Shown here one piece after another: positions 46,151 to 56,515 of a stretch of DNA of 64,000 nucleotides; position 1 is the stretch's first letter; each line of letters starts with the position of its first letter. Source of the DNA: Diabrotica undecimpunctata. Taxonomy: Eukaryota > Arthropoda > Insecta > Coleoptera > Chrysomelidae. The translations under genes and the position numbers were made by a program. The stretch covers positions 22,718,741-22,782,740 of the forward strand of contig NC_092805.1 of assembly GCF_040954645.1 (NCBI RefSeq). Reading direction: 5' to 3'. Below the pieces are notes generated by a model. That model had not been told where the DNA came from. It saw only the letters and a list, made by a program, of their open reading frames with translations, and did no database searches.

Positions 46151-46188
46151 TGTTTCAATGTGTACCACCGGTGGTACAGTTTGAAACA
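46151..46188. repeat. 38-bp near-perfect palindrome
   Basis: The central 18 bp TGTACCACCGGTGGTACA is perfect and the outer TGTTTCAA / TTGAAACA also pair, leaving 2-4 mismatched positions. It lies beside a pogo-like transposase relic. Confidence 0.85.
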
Positions 46189-46281
46189 TAAGATAGTACA
46201 CAATATAACCTCTTAAAAACAATGATTAAATACAAAAAATATTTATTATTTCTTCAAGTTACGGTACAATAAAATATTAAC

Positions 46282-46927
46282 CTACAAACCAAATCTATAA
46301 TAGCAAGATAGTCGTTTGTTTTCTGTATATATAGGTGCTGGCAATAACAAAAAAAAAACAGATTTCAAACCCATATGAATATCAGAAACATCTGAAAAGT
46401 AAAATAAATTGGAAACTTTCGTACTTCTTCTCAAATATGAAATTTTAAATTCATGAGAGTTTACAATTTCCAAAATTTTGGTTACATAATGGATGTTCTT
46501 CTCAAATTTCGCTAACACAAAAGAGTCTTTTAAAATTTTAGTATTTTCAGCAATTGTGTAAGATTCTGAATGATGCTGTGTAAGAAGCTTTACAAATATT
46601 TCGTTTCACTTTCTTGACTGCTGCTATTGTGGGAGTTTTCTTACCTTCCGTTTTATAAGAAAGATCTTTCATTTCTGGAGTACTAGTTAAAATGACACTT
46701 TTCCTTGATTTCCGTCTACGATTTGAATTTTTTCTGGCTGCTGCCTTAGGAAAACAACGTATGTTGAATGGGGTAATAAAAGGACTTTTTGATGTCGAAG
46801 GTATTTCAACAGTTGAGTTCGGTTCAGATTCTTCGGTTGTATTAGATGAAGTAGAAGCTATATTAACTGAAGATGAAGATACAGATGCATTTTCTTCGTG
46901 ATTGGTAGAATCTCTTAGTACAACCAA
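46282..46927 (-). pseudogene. C-terminal region of a pogo/Tigger-like transposase
   Basis: On the minus strand a frame (46927-46547) has a Ser/Thr-rich stretch, then FITPFNIRCFPKAAARKNSN, RRRKSRKSVILTSTPEMKDL and KKVKRNIC. This resembles the region after the catalytic domain in insect pogo-type transposases (xxPxPKAxxRKxxRxRxKxxSxILTxTPE). A second frame (46518-46282) has VLAKFE-like and HYVTKILEIVNSHEFKISYL, a small C-terminal domain found in the same proteins. The catalytic DDE part is missing and a frameshift separates the two pieces. Confidence 0.6.
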
Positions 46928-47049
46928 GTTTTTTATGTGTCATAGTTTTCAAAATCATAAATCTGTCTGTCAATAACCGACGATAATAGAAAATCAGTTT
47001 CACTAAAAATATGTTTATTAAAAGGGTAGATACCTGTAGATTTGAAGCC

Positions 47050-47178
47050 GTTCTAAAGCAAGATCTAAAAACCATGAAGATTGGGCAGCGCCATGGAAAG
47101 TATTCGATAGAGCAGAATGGATGAACGTTGTTCAGCAGTCCCACAAAGAGTTGTAGCGCCAGTAGAAGAAGAATAAGA
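47050..47178 (+). mobile_element. RTE-like 3' end with GAA tail
   Basis: It encodes a broken DLKTMKI, then EDWAAPWKVFDRAEWMNVVQ and QSHKEL-stop, followed by CGCCAGTAGAAGAAGAATAA. The terminal HKEL-stop and GAGTTGTAGCGCCA are shared with the family B copy at 3611-4362 (HEEL-stop, same bases), although the tail is GAA rather than GAT. Confidence 0.75.
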
Positions 47179-47179
47179 A

Positions 47180-48090
47180 GAACCAGTTGACAAAATGGAG
47201 TATATTCACATTTCCTAGATCCGGAACCAATTGTGTACCAATACCAATCAAAAGCCATTTAAAAAGCCAATTTATTGCTTATAAACAAAAATTTAATCAG
47301 GTACAATCTCATTTGCTTACTACACCAGCACAGAGGCAAACAAAAGAACTTGTCAAATTATCGCCTGAAACTTCAAAGTAAAAAGATTAAATTTGCAATT
47401 GAACATTTTTCTCTGAGATATATCTTCAATGAATGAGTCTATCATTAAAAACTGGATTTTCGCATGAAAATACGAAAAAAATGGCGTAACATATTATGCG
47501 AATTTATAACATTGTTGCCCTAAGTTCCCAGAAGGGGTTATTATTACACACTCGAAGATAAGAAACATGTATATGAAAGCTGATTAACTTCTACATAAGT
47601 ATTGACGCCGTAGGTTTTTACTATGTTTTAACTCACTAAAGATCTGTTGGATTGAAGTGCAATCGCTCAATAGTATAATACAACCATACATAACCGTTAA
47701 CCTCATCTTCTCTCCAGCATTTCGTAATAGAAACCATTAAAATAAATATAGAAAACAACTATTAAATGCATACCTTGAAAGAAGAACATTATAAAGATTT
47801 GGTAAATTACAAATCTCAATAAATCAAGATTTTTTTTTGGCTTAGACTATCGTCATACAGCCAGACACAAAAGGACTAAGACAGTCATCATTATAATTAT
47901 TTACCTAATGGCCCTATCAAAATAAAAGATTACATCGATATTAGGGAAACAGGGACACACTCTTCTCGCCTAGGGACCTATCAAGGCATTGATTTATATA
48001 AGACACAACAACACTAGGTCACGGAGAGGAGGAAGATATACAAATGGTTTAAAACAAAGGTAACACGATTAACTAAATAATTTTTAGAGA
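47180..48090. other. No recognisable gene
   Basis: A 64-codon frame at 47187-47381 has no motif. The rest is AT-rich and featureless. Confidence 0.4.
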
Positions 48091-48091
48091 A

Positions 48092-48695
48092 TTATAATGA
48101 TAATTTGCTGTCTTTTAAAAATTTAACTAAAGAGTTGTAAATATCTACAGAGCCCAGTGATAATAAATATAGTATAGTCCAAGGAGCTGCTATTTTATAT
48201 TTTAATAAATCATTTATAAGTTTGGATGAGTAGACTCTGTGTTTAGAACAACCAAAAAATATATGATCTAAATCACTTTCATCTCCACAATGCTCACATT
48301 TGTCATCATCCAAAACCTTTATTTTAAATAAGTGTTTTGGATAACATGCGTGTCCGAAACGTATTCTAATAATGGAAGTTATGTGCCTCCTGGAAGCTCT
48401 GAAAGACTTGTACCAAGGAAATTTGGGAATATCTGGCTGAATTATCGAGTATCTATTTTGGTTCACAAAAGAGTATTCCTTCCACTGGTAGCTCCACTCT
48501 CGAAGCAATGTTGACTTGCAAGAAACAATACTGTCAGAAAGCGTTACTTTATGTAGAATACCAGTATCGGTTAAAATGCTTTCTTTGGCTAATAAGTCGA
48601 CATATTCATTATGTTCAAATCCTGCATGTGCTTTAATCCAGAGAAAATGTACATTGATTCCTTTGGTTAAAAGAGTTTGAATAATATGAGTAATA
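48092..48695 (-). mobile_element. RNase H and C-terminus of a Jockey/I-type retrotransposon
   Basis: On the minus strand an uninterrupted frame of about 200 codons reads INVHFLWIKAHAGFEHNEYV followed by DLLAKES (about 48650-48580), the end of an RNase H domain with its conserved His and Asp. It continues with FRASRRHITSIIRIRFGHAC and a cysteine motif CEHCGDESDLDHIFFGC (about 48310-48250), usual at the end of such ORFs, and ends at 48092. The RT and the front of RNase H are missing. RTE-like elements lack RNase H, so this is a separate lineage. Confidence 0.75.
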
Positions 48696-48699
48696 TAAG

Positions 48700-49630
48700 A
48701 TCAAGATTTTAGGCATTTTAACATGTACAGGATAATCATTATGAATATAAATATTTTACCTTATTTCTTGGTAGCAAAAAATCAGAACTGTTTTGTATCT
48801 GGATGACAGAAGTGACAACTACAGTCCCGAGAATCGTTATTCTGTTAAACTTACCCTCGTAGTAGAAGTGATTATTCTTCGTGTACCAGTTTGAAAATCA
48901 AAACGAAAAGCGTCACACTTTATTTAATTTTATTAGAGTATTTTCTAAAAATCGCACAAAACTGACATCTAGAGAGTGGGGCTCTAAACAATAATTTCTG
49001 GTATGTTAATTCTGACAGTCTCCTCTCTTGTGTTACCTTTCGGTTGCGTCGTGTCATCTTTCCATTAGCCGAGAAAAGACTCGACGAGTCGGACTAACTT
49101 TTTAATGCTCTATCCATTTAATTTCTAACGTTTCAGACCTGAATATCTTGACTTGCCAAATTGAAGGTCTTTTAGCCGCAGCGGGAAATGTTCATTAACC
49201 AAAAGATGTTTTGTATTAAAATGGAAAAAATCTTTGGAATGCACAAAACAAGAAAATTTACTTATTTTGAGCCAGTTTGTCGAACTTTTTTGCCAGGATT
49301 AATTATCCTAATAAAATTTACTATCAAACTATCAGATTTAAGGAAGTTCTGAAACTGTTTTCTTGTGGTATGTTTAAGTTAAATGTTGTTTTATATGGCA
49401 TTAAACCACAATTGATTGGCACTTAGTTTCAGCCAATTTGACAGCTGACTTACTTGGCCTCGATCTTTTAGAGAAATGGCCATGTTTTAAATTGAAATTC
49501 TGAGCATGATATTGTACCCTTGGATTGATATCAAATTCTGATTTTTATGTGTTCATGTAGTTAATTGTAAATGATGTGTCTCTGACCTACTATTAGTCCA
49601 ATATTGTTGGTATATTCTTGTTGCAGCCTT
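48700..49630. other. No recognisable gene
   Basis: Mixed AT-rich sequence. A short palindrome, GACTCGACGAGTC, lies at about 49078. No frame, TIR or RNA motif was identified. Confidence 0.4.
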
Positions 49631-49639
49631 CTTCTTTTG

Positions 49640-49890
49640 GTATTGGTAACCAGAATCTGATACGTTCATTTGATGAGTATGCTACACCATTGGGTTTTCT
49701 GTAAACTTTGGTTGGATATCCTGTATCATCTTTTGGCTCTTTTCTAATTAACACATCCAGGAAAGAAAGTAAGTTGTTGTTTTCTTTTTGTTATGAGTGT
49801 TCGGAACGCGTGACTGAACGTAAAACAGTTCAGGTGGTCAAAAAGAAGAAGATCAGGTGGTAACAAGCTCATCGTACACAGGAATTTTAC
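49640..49890 (-). mobile_element. Penelope-like RT scrap
   Basis: On the minus strand KENNNLLSFLDVLIRKEP then DDTGYPTKVYRKPNG (about 49790-49700) is the LPFLDV...TxVYRKPT segment that follows the catalytic box in Penelope-type RTs. The preceding HLN region is frameshifted. It is the same class as the GIY-YIG fragment at 19484-19870 but lies 30 kb away on the opposite strand. Confidence 0.65.
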
Positions 49891-50047
49891 GAAGGTGTCG
49901 TTGTTTCGATCGGGAACTTCATTGGGGGTGAATTCATTCGCTTCCATATGTAGCAATGATTTTGACAATGCTATTCTAGATTATGTGTTTATTTTCTCCC
50001 GCCATTGTTTTCTCCCACAGTATGCTATTCATTTGCCGAATGATTCG

Positions 50048-50430
50048 AGTTGATACAAATTTTACTTAAAAGTGATTTCGCACGCGTAACTGAAGACACT
50101 CGTGGCTCCAAAACTTGCGGCAATGGTTCGGATTGTCATCTGCTGAACTATTCAGATCTGCCGTAAACAAAGTCAGAATAGCCATGTTGATTGCCAACGT
50201 TCGGAACGGACAAGGCACATGAAGAAGAAGAACTGATATTCAAAATTGCCGATCGCTTCAAGCGTTGTTTCTGAGAGAATAACTCATTCTACAAAAAAAA
50301 GTAGTAATAAACATTTTTGTTCAAAATTATAACAGCTACATTTTTTATTTAAAACATTTTTTTCTACGGTGTTCAGATTCTTGGTCAACCAATTTCCACT
50401 ACAACGAGGTGGGGATTTAGGGGATTTTTA
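50048..50430 (+). repeat. Dispersed repeat D, copy 3, split by a retro-insertion
   Basis: Homologous to 45245-45560. It is interrupted after GCGTAACTGA by 137 bp, then resumes with AACTGATATTCAAAATTGCC. Flanking identity with the two uninterrupted copies fixes both insertion edges. Confidence 0.88.
50094..50230 (+). mobile_element. 137-bp family C 3' end with 6-bp TSD
   Basis: It encodes SWLQNLRQWFGLSS-like, AELFRSAVNKVRIAMLIANV then RNGQGT-stop and ends GAAGAAGAAG. AACTGA precedes it (50088-50093) and follows it (50231-50236). It keeps only the last 40 or so codons, and its last 20 residues match the intact copy at 14338-17312 closely. Confidence 0.9.
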
Positions 50431-50550
50431 TAAGTGAAGTCTCTGACGACTGGACTATCTATGTTTTATAAAGCAATGATCTCGTTTATCAATGTAACAC
50501 GGAATCATAGACAATACAAATAGACTGACTGCTGCTATAAGTCGCGTTCT

Positions 50551-50715
50551 CCCAGTACGACAGAGAAAACTGACGTAACGCAGTCTCTTTCTAATGGACC
50601 AGATTTATCGAACACGTGACCTTCCTATTGGTCATTTAGGTCGTGGTCGATAAACCCGCCCTATTAGAAAGAGATGCAGGGATTGCTTCGCATCAGTTTT
50701 CCTTGTCGCACTGGG
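50551..50715. mobile_element. 165-bp foldback MITE
   Basis: Ends CCCAGTACGACAGAGAAAAC and GTTTTCCTTGTCGCACTGGG are inverted copies, and the pairing continues inward through TCTCTTTCTAAT for roughly 50-70 bp on each side. There is no coding capacity and no clear TSD. Confidence 0.8.
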
Positions 50716-50736
50716 GAAACGGGCCTGTATTGCAAC

Positions 50737-51012
50737 TTCTTCTTCTAAAAGTGCCATCTCGCGGCGGAGGTCGGCAATCATCATAGCTATTCGGATTTTT
50801 GAGACGGCTGCTCTGAAAAGTTCATTTGATGTACATCCGTACCACTCTCTCAGGTTGCGCAGCCATGACATTCTACGCCTCCCTATGCTTCTCCTTCCTT
50901 GGATCTTTCCCTGCATAATCAGTTGGAGCAAGGTGTATTTCTCTCCACGTGTAATATGTTCGAGATATTCCAATTTTCTTGTTTTAATTATATTTAAATT
51001 TGCAACAGTCAG
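50737..51012 (-). mobile_element. Family C-like 3' end
   Basis: On the minus strand a clean frame reads IKTRKLEYLEHITRGEKY, LLQLIMQGKIQGRRSIG, RRRMSWLRNLREWYGC and FRAAVSKIRIAMMIADLRRE, followed by GAAGAAGAAG (plus TTCTTCTTC at about 50737-50746). It is the subfamily of 43042-45063 and 19166-19255. Confidence 0.85.
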
Positions 51013-51072
51013 TCTATTTTTATTAAATGTCTATACAGGGAATCTTATTTTTTCCGAATAATTAAAATATAA

Positions 51073-51116
51073 ATTTTAATAAATAATAGGTCCCATGACC
51101 TATTATTTATTAAAAT
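51073..51116. repeat. Perfect 20-bp inverted repeat around CCAT
   Basis: Arms 51073-51092 and 51097-51116 (ATTTTAATAAATAATAGGTC and its complement) are exact with a 4-bp spacer. It coincides with the 5' edge of the Jockey fragment. Confidence 0.9.
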
Positions 51117-51411
51117 ATGACTACTCATATGGTTCGCAGCTCTGGGGATCAGCTAGCAAATCTAATGTTATGAAAACACAAAGATTTCAATCTAAAACTC
51201 TAAGAACAAACGCTTATGCCCCTTGGTATATCCAGAATGACGCCTTACATAGAGATCTCTAGGTACTAACAGTCTCTAAAGAAAGCAAACTGAACAATAT
51301 CAAAACAGATTGCGCGTGCATCCTAACACCCTGGCAAACAATCTTCTCCACAACCAACAAGCGAAGAGATTAAAGCGGTATGATCCCTTGGACCTACCTA
51401 ACCGTTCCTGA
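51097..51411 (+). mobile_element. Jockey-type retrotransposon C-terminus
   Basis: It encodes YGSQLWGSASKSNVMKTQRF and QSKTLRTNAYAPWYIQNDAL, then HRDL-stop. After a frame change it has RLRVHPNTLANNLLHNQQAK and RLKRYDPLDLPNRS-stop (51409-51411). The motif LxxHPNxLAxxLL followed by RLKRxxPLDL is the usual end of Jockey-clade ORF2. It is 5'-truncated. Confidence 0.8.
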
Positions 51412-52190
51412 TAGTGCCTACAGTAGTGGAAGCTACACCTTCAACAGCGCCCAGCCATTGTGATCTGTGCCGTTTTTAGTATTCGTGTTCGATTATCTGT
51501 GTATGTGCGCATCCCATATTTGTGTTATGATGCTTTGGTCACTGGACCTTACATCTCTCTGACATTCTAAAGACAAACAATTTTACTTAGTAAAGTTTAC
51601 TAAGTAACAAAATTACAGTGTGTTTCTAACATATAAAAGTCAGTTTCCACCAAATTTAGTGAACAAATTTTTTTGTGAAAGATAAAAATAAAAAAACTGG
51701 GTCATTTGAATTTTACGCAAAAATTTTGAGGTTATGTAAAATAAAGTTAAACACAAAATTTGTAGATCTTTTTATTACCTACAGCTTGCCATTTAATTTT
51801 TTTCCACTGGACTTGCAGTTTTGCCGGACATCGTGATAAGCCGTTTTTTGCCCTTAAAAACTCTAAAACTATTTTTACAATGGATTCCATTTTGTCCACT
51901 ATTTCTTTTTCACTTTGTACCATTTTCAAAGGCTCAGACCTTGGCCTATTGAGCAAACATGTATTTTTATAGTTCTCGAAAAAGATTAAAATTTAACTGG
52001 AGACTGTAATAATACTGTAATAAGTATCGCAACACTATTTAATTTTATTTGATCGTAAAACACATCGAATTATTTCTGTTAATTTTTACCCCATTAACGA
52101 AAGCGAAGAGAAACACCGTTTATTTTCTTGAAATCCAACCGATTCAGCAGAATATGACTTATTATCGGCAATAAAAAAGATTATCGTCTA
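51412..52190. other. No recognised gene
   Basis: A 69-codon minus frame (51747-51956) rich in Lys and Glu has no motif I know. The rest is AT-rich. Confidence 0.35.
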
Positions 52191-52199
52191 TTTATTTAA

Positions 52200-52560
52200 A
52201 TTTTCCGTACATATAATAACAATAATTGCCGACGCGGCGATGGTGGTGGCGGCAGAAGGTGGTGGCGGCACAAGCAAAGGCAGCAGGCGAACGGGGTGTA
52301 CGGATGAGTACTACGAAATCCAAATGAATATTCAAAGATGCGACCCGCGGAGAGTAATTAAGAACACATAGGTTATAATGCGGAATTATAGTTGGCTGTG
52401 CGAGCTTTAAGATTTCCGAGCAATTAGCATAAAAAAGCAATAAAATTATTGTCGGATTAAGTTTTGGCAATGGGAAAGAGCTTTTCGCCGTTTCGTTTCT
52501 CTACTTTTGAGTTTGCTCTCGAATGTTGAATCCTCGCGATTCGAGTTCACTACGATGCTT
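52200..52560. other. Unidentified segment with a GC-rich GGTGGCGGC patch
   Basis: 52220-52310 holds GGTGGTGGCGGC-type repeats in otherwise AT-rich surroundings. The flanks have no transposon motif. A 92-codon minus frame (52192-52470) crosses it but shows no known domain. It could be single-copy host sequence, for example a non-coding exon or regulatory stretch; this is only inference. Confidence 0.35.
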
Positions 52561-52844
52561 TTGGTTTATCATCAATTTTAATATCTTTACTTAACCATAA
52601 CCATTATTATTCGTTCTGCTAGGTTCAGTGTATATTACAGGACAAATTCTTTATATTTTTACCAATAAAACAACTTTTTTAAGTAAAAAAAATATTAAAT
52701 AAAAAATAGGTATTTTTTCATTTAAATAAAAAAATCGTATGCTAAATAAACTGGTGATAAAAGGTATTTAAATAAAATGAGTTGAATATTCTGAGGCTTT
52801 TTTTGTTTTGACCCAATTTAAACCTTAAAATCCGTCACTTAAGT

Positions 52845-53775
52845 GGTATATTTTGAATAAAATATACAGCCTACAAATATAACAAACGCAAAATTAGGAT
52901 ACATGTTCTTCAGAATTTTTGTTACTTGGTCTATAAGAAATTCAAAGTTTTCTCTGCTTTCCATAGCGACACGTATCAGGTTGTCATAGGATATCTCTCC
53001 TAGCTTTGTTCGCATTATATGTTGTTCCGACGCAAACACCTTGCACCTGAAGATACAATGGTCCGCATCGTCTTCTACGTTACGTATACGTTTTTCGTAT
53101 ACGATACGTGTAAGACCTGTGAGATCCATGTCCGATCAGGAACTGCATAAAATAAAAATTTACTCGCTTGAACTTACATTTATACCACTTTATCGCATTG
53201 GGTATTAATTTTTTGGGCTCTGACCTGAGGTAGGCCTTCTCGAGAGTTATAGAGCGTCTGCCGTTCTTTCGCTATGAGGTGAATGGAGGGGAGCGCACCA
53301 GATATCACCTGTAGGGCCATCGTTGAAGTAGTCCTGTAGCATTTGTCACTTCTAATAGGGGCTTTCGCTGGGCTCTGGTTATCATATCTAGGTTTTCTAA
53401 TTTAGTACATCTGCCCAAATGGGGGTTCCATATAGAAGGGTCGACTGTACCACTTGCAGGTACATTCTTCGTTTTTGGCTCCTTGGGCCTCTTATATTCG
53501 GCATGATCCTTTGTAGGGCTGACTTTGTTTCTTCCGCCCTCTGGACTAAATTTGTCAGGTGTTTCGTGAACCTTAGGGCTGTGTCGATGTATATGCCTAG
53601 GTATTTTGCACAGTTTGTAGACATTTTAATATTATTACCATTTGAAAAGTCATCTCGGGTCTTCGTCGTAGTCTTTTTAGCATGACAATTTCCGTTTTGC
53701 TTCCTACCAGTTCGAGATCATTTCTAGCCATCCAGCTGTTAACTTTTCTGCAGCATGTATTGACTATCATTATAA
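52845..53775 (-). mobile_element. R1-type retrotransposon, 3' half, decayed
   Basis: On the minus strand it begins at KVNSWMARNDLELVGSKTE (about 53755). It continues with CAKYLGIYIDTALRFTKHL, ALQRIMPNIRGPRS, YLQVVQSTLLYGTPIWADVL (to 53397), ITRAQRKPLLEVTNATG and a frameshifted FYFMQFLIGHGSHRSY. The C-terminal DDADHCIFRCKVFASE is followed by LIRVAMESRENFEFL (53070-52920). The GP-x-R-Y, LTGHG and DDAxHxIFxC blocks are typical of the R1 clade, a lineage distinct from the RTE-like copies. It is 5'-truncated with several frame breaks. Confidence 0.75.
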
Positions 53776-54235
53776 CCTAGGAGGCTTAAAAAATAATGTG
53801 TAAAAACACAACATGAATTCCACAACAAAGTTTCCTATGATCATAACAGATCAGCAAACAGTGATCAGTAACCATGGAATAGGCAATACAAATATACGAT
53901 ATATAAGAGAATAGGATGATAGGATGTCTAAAACCAATCTGATGAAGTAAATAAATATCTCTAAGGCTATTGGATAGCTGTTTGATAGGGTGTTTGAATA
54001 TCTAGCAGTGATCACAATAGATGATATAGATTTAAGGTTTGGAAACGAAAAGTCTGTACTCTGGTGTACGAAAACGAGACCGACAAAATCAACACTCAAA
54101 GAGGAATTAGATAAGGTTGTATGTGTATCCCCAAAAATAGGTTAACGGGTGTTCCGAAATAATATTTAGTGAAGTATTGGAGGAGAAACCATTAACAACA
54201 TTAAATAATGGAAAAAAGAATCTCCAACACTTAAA
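53776..54235. other. No recognisable gene
   Basis: Short frames only and no repeat structure seen. Confidence 0.35.
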
Positions 54236-54239
54236 CGGT

Positions 54240-54412
54240 AAGTACCAGAAACCGAGGTTTATCAAAGCTCAGCTGCACAGACACGTGACACAAGATGCTG
54301 AGAACGTCACTGCGTCCAACTGGAAAATCCAAGCATACAACAGAAAAGTATGAGGCAGGAAGCATGAGATCGGGGCCCTCTAAAGGCTCTATCACCACTG
54401 ATGATGACGATG
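54240..54412 (+). mobile_element. Weak RT 3' tail with (GAT)n end
   Basis: A broken frame gives QDAENVTASNWKIQAYNRKV, a stop, and GAL-stop, then TGATGATGACGATGATAA (54395-54412). It resembles the EDL-x-x-W-x-x-A-x-D-R-x-W terminal segment before a GAT tail. The match is short. Confidence 0.45.
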
Positions 54413-54489
54413 ATAAATCTATTAGGATATGAAAAAATGGAATATTGTGTTAGCAACGATGATAATATAAGAAAAGTACAAGAATATCT

Positions 54490-55310
54490 AACGTGCTGTG
54501 CCAGGGAGACCCTCCCTCCTGTATACTGTTAAATATGACTCTGAAAAAAGTAATATGTATGTTACAAATCACAATCATTGGTTCAATATATAATAAAACA
54601 GTGCAAATCCTTGCCTACACTGATGATATCAATATTGTTGGGAGAACGGAAAACGCTGTACGAGAGGTGTATGTAGTATTAAAAGAATCAGATACAAAAA
54701 TGGGTTTAATAATAAACACCAAAAAAACGAAGTATATGAAAATAAGCACGCAACCACAAATACTACGACCACTTGTTATAGAAAATGACGTCATCGAAGC
54801 AGTGAAAGAATTTGTATACCCGGGAGTGCTCCTTAACCTTAAAAATAATACTACCGCAGAATTTGCACGGCCAACAGATGCTATTTTGGGCTCAATCTTC
54901 TCCTTAATTCCACAATTATATCGAGAAATACAAAACTAAACCTCTACAAAACAATAATACGCCCAGTCCTAACATATGGTTCCGAGAGTTGGACTCTAAC
55001 AAAAAGTAATAAAACCTTGTTAGGATGTTTCGAAAGAAAAGTACTAAGGCGAATCTATGGAACAGTGATGTAATGCGGATGGAACAAAACGATCCAGCTA
55101 GAAAAACGCTCCTTGGTAGACCCATTAGTCAGAGACAAAGAGGAAGATCCAGAACAAGGTTCCTTGATAACATTGATGAAGACATGAGAAATATGGGAAT
55201 ACGTGCTCGGCGGAGGAAGGCGATGGATAGGGACGACTGGAGAAAAACTCTTGAGGAGGCTAGGACCCACGCAGGGTTGTCAGGCCAGAATGATGATGAC
55301 GATGACATAA
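54490..55310 (+). mobile_element. Family B non-LTR element, 5'-truncated
   Basis: It starts at the RT QGDPPSCILLNMTL motif. The catalytic box is AYTDDINIVGRTENAV (54615-54660), where the first Asp-containing box reads YTDD instead of YADD. It continues with MGLIINTKKTKYM and VKEFVYPGVLL. After a frameshift come IIRPVLTYGSESWTLTKSNK (about 54950-55010), FERKVLRRIYG, a deletion, then MEQNDPARKTLLGRP, QRGRSRTRFLDNIDEDMRNM and ARTHAGLSGQN, ending in (GAT)n at about 55290-55307. The GHV block is deleted. Confidence 0.85.
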
Positions 55311-55329
55311 ATACAGTCTATAGTATGCA

Positions 55330-56210
55330 GTCCAGTTGAAGACAGAAGAAGAGACTTTCTTATTGGAAAAATAGAAAATACAGAATAGAGAAAATAAGAT
55401 ATGTTAGTTATATCGACTATAAACAGTGTAAACAATATTGCTATTGTTTACGGTGTTGCTATGTCTGAAAACCAATAATAGCCCTATAACTGTGCGACAA
55501 CCCTCGTTGTAACATTTTACTCTGTGAGTCTGTTTCGTACTGTAGAACAACAAATAAATAGTCGTTTTTCCGCCGCATTTAAATATCCCTTTCTTTAGGT
55601 TCGTAAAAACTAATACGATCTAAAAATAAAAGTTTCAACAGAGTATACAATTGCGGGCACTTTATGTAGAGCTCTGATGTATGTTGACGTTTCACCTGTG
55701 TCGGTTTTGGGGTTTGTTTCCCGACCATAAATTCGAAGGCGACACACCGAATTGCAATTTGTAAAATATTCATTGTGACAATTCTTCACGTTTGGTATGC
55801 CGACTCGTAAAACAAAACTGCAACATCTGATACTGTTGTCGTTATTATCGGTGCCTGCGAACCGCCGACGAATGACTCTCGTGGAAAATAGGAGCCAGTC
55901 ATGCGAGCACGGGAATCCTAAACGAACATCGATGATTATTGGAAGAATTCTTCGGAAAGTTTCGTGTATAATAAAACGGAAACTATAAATTTTAATACTC
56001 ACGGTGGTTCATTTTTAATTTCATGACAAATATAATGATTTAAAAATCTATATCAAAATATATTGGCGGAAAATGTGTTCGAAATAGTGTTGTAGTTGTG
56101 ATAAAGTTTACAAATTTTTAGACGACAAAGCAATTAACGCTTTCCAATTTACACCAAATTTATTATTTTGCTTTGACATTATTTTGATAAACAGTATCCT
56201 CATAAGAAAA
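55330..56210. other. No recognised gene
   Basis: Frames of 130 codons (55610-56002, minus) and 63 codons (55797-55988, plus) overlap each other in a GC-richer stretch but show no known domain. Not called as genes. Confidence 0.4.
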
Positions 56211-56214
56211 TTGC

Positions 56215-56515
56215 TCTCAAACTAAATAGTCCAGACTTTTTGCTGGAATTACTTCAGAATGAACCAAATTTTTGCTTTTTGCGCCCATATTTTCGCCTAT
56301 AACTAAAGAGATATTGCTCCCACAAGAAAATGATAGAAAGTAAAAGTTTCGTTTTTTAATTTTACATAATACTTGACTAGAAATATTTAATATTTAATGT
56401 TTATTGTTTAAAAGATAGCAATTATTGGGAAAAAAGCGTACAAAATAGTTCTTTCTTTAAACTTTTCTCACCCCTTAAACCCAACTTGCAGCCTTCATAG
56501 TTCGCCTAGAAAATA
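56215..56515 (+). repeat. Dispersed repeat E, copy 1 (empty site for the Tc1 element)
   Basis: Its reverse complement is found at 59375-59529 plus 61093-61330, where the Tc1 element has inserted. Shared strings include TTTGCTGGAATTACTTCAG, TTGCGCCCATATTTTCG, AAAAGTTTCGTTTTT and TAATACTTG. The uninterrupted junction is at 56365-56366. It ends where a CTAT repeat and an RT tail begin. Confidence 0.85.

Noticed and set aside
55610..56002. 130-codon minus frame as a gene
   Set aside because: No known motif, overlapped by an equally open frame on the other strand, and no start context or splice evidence.
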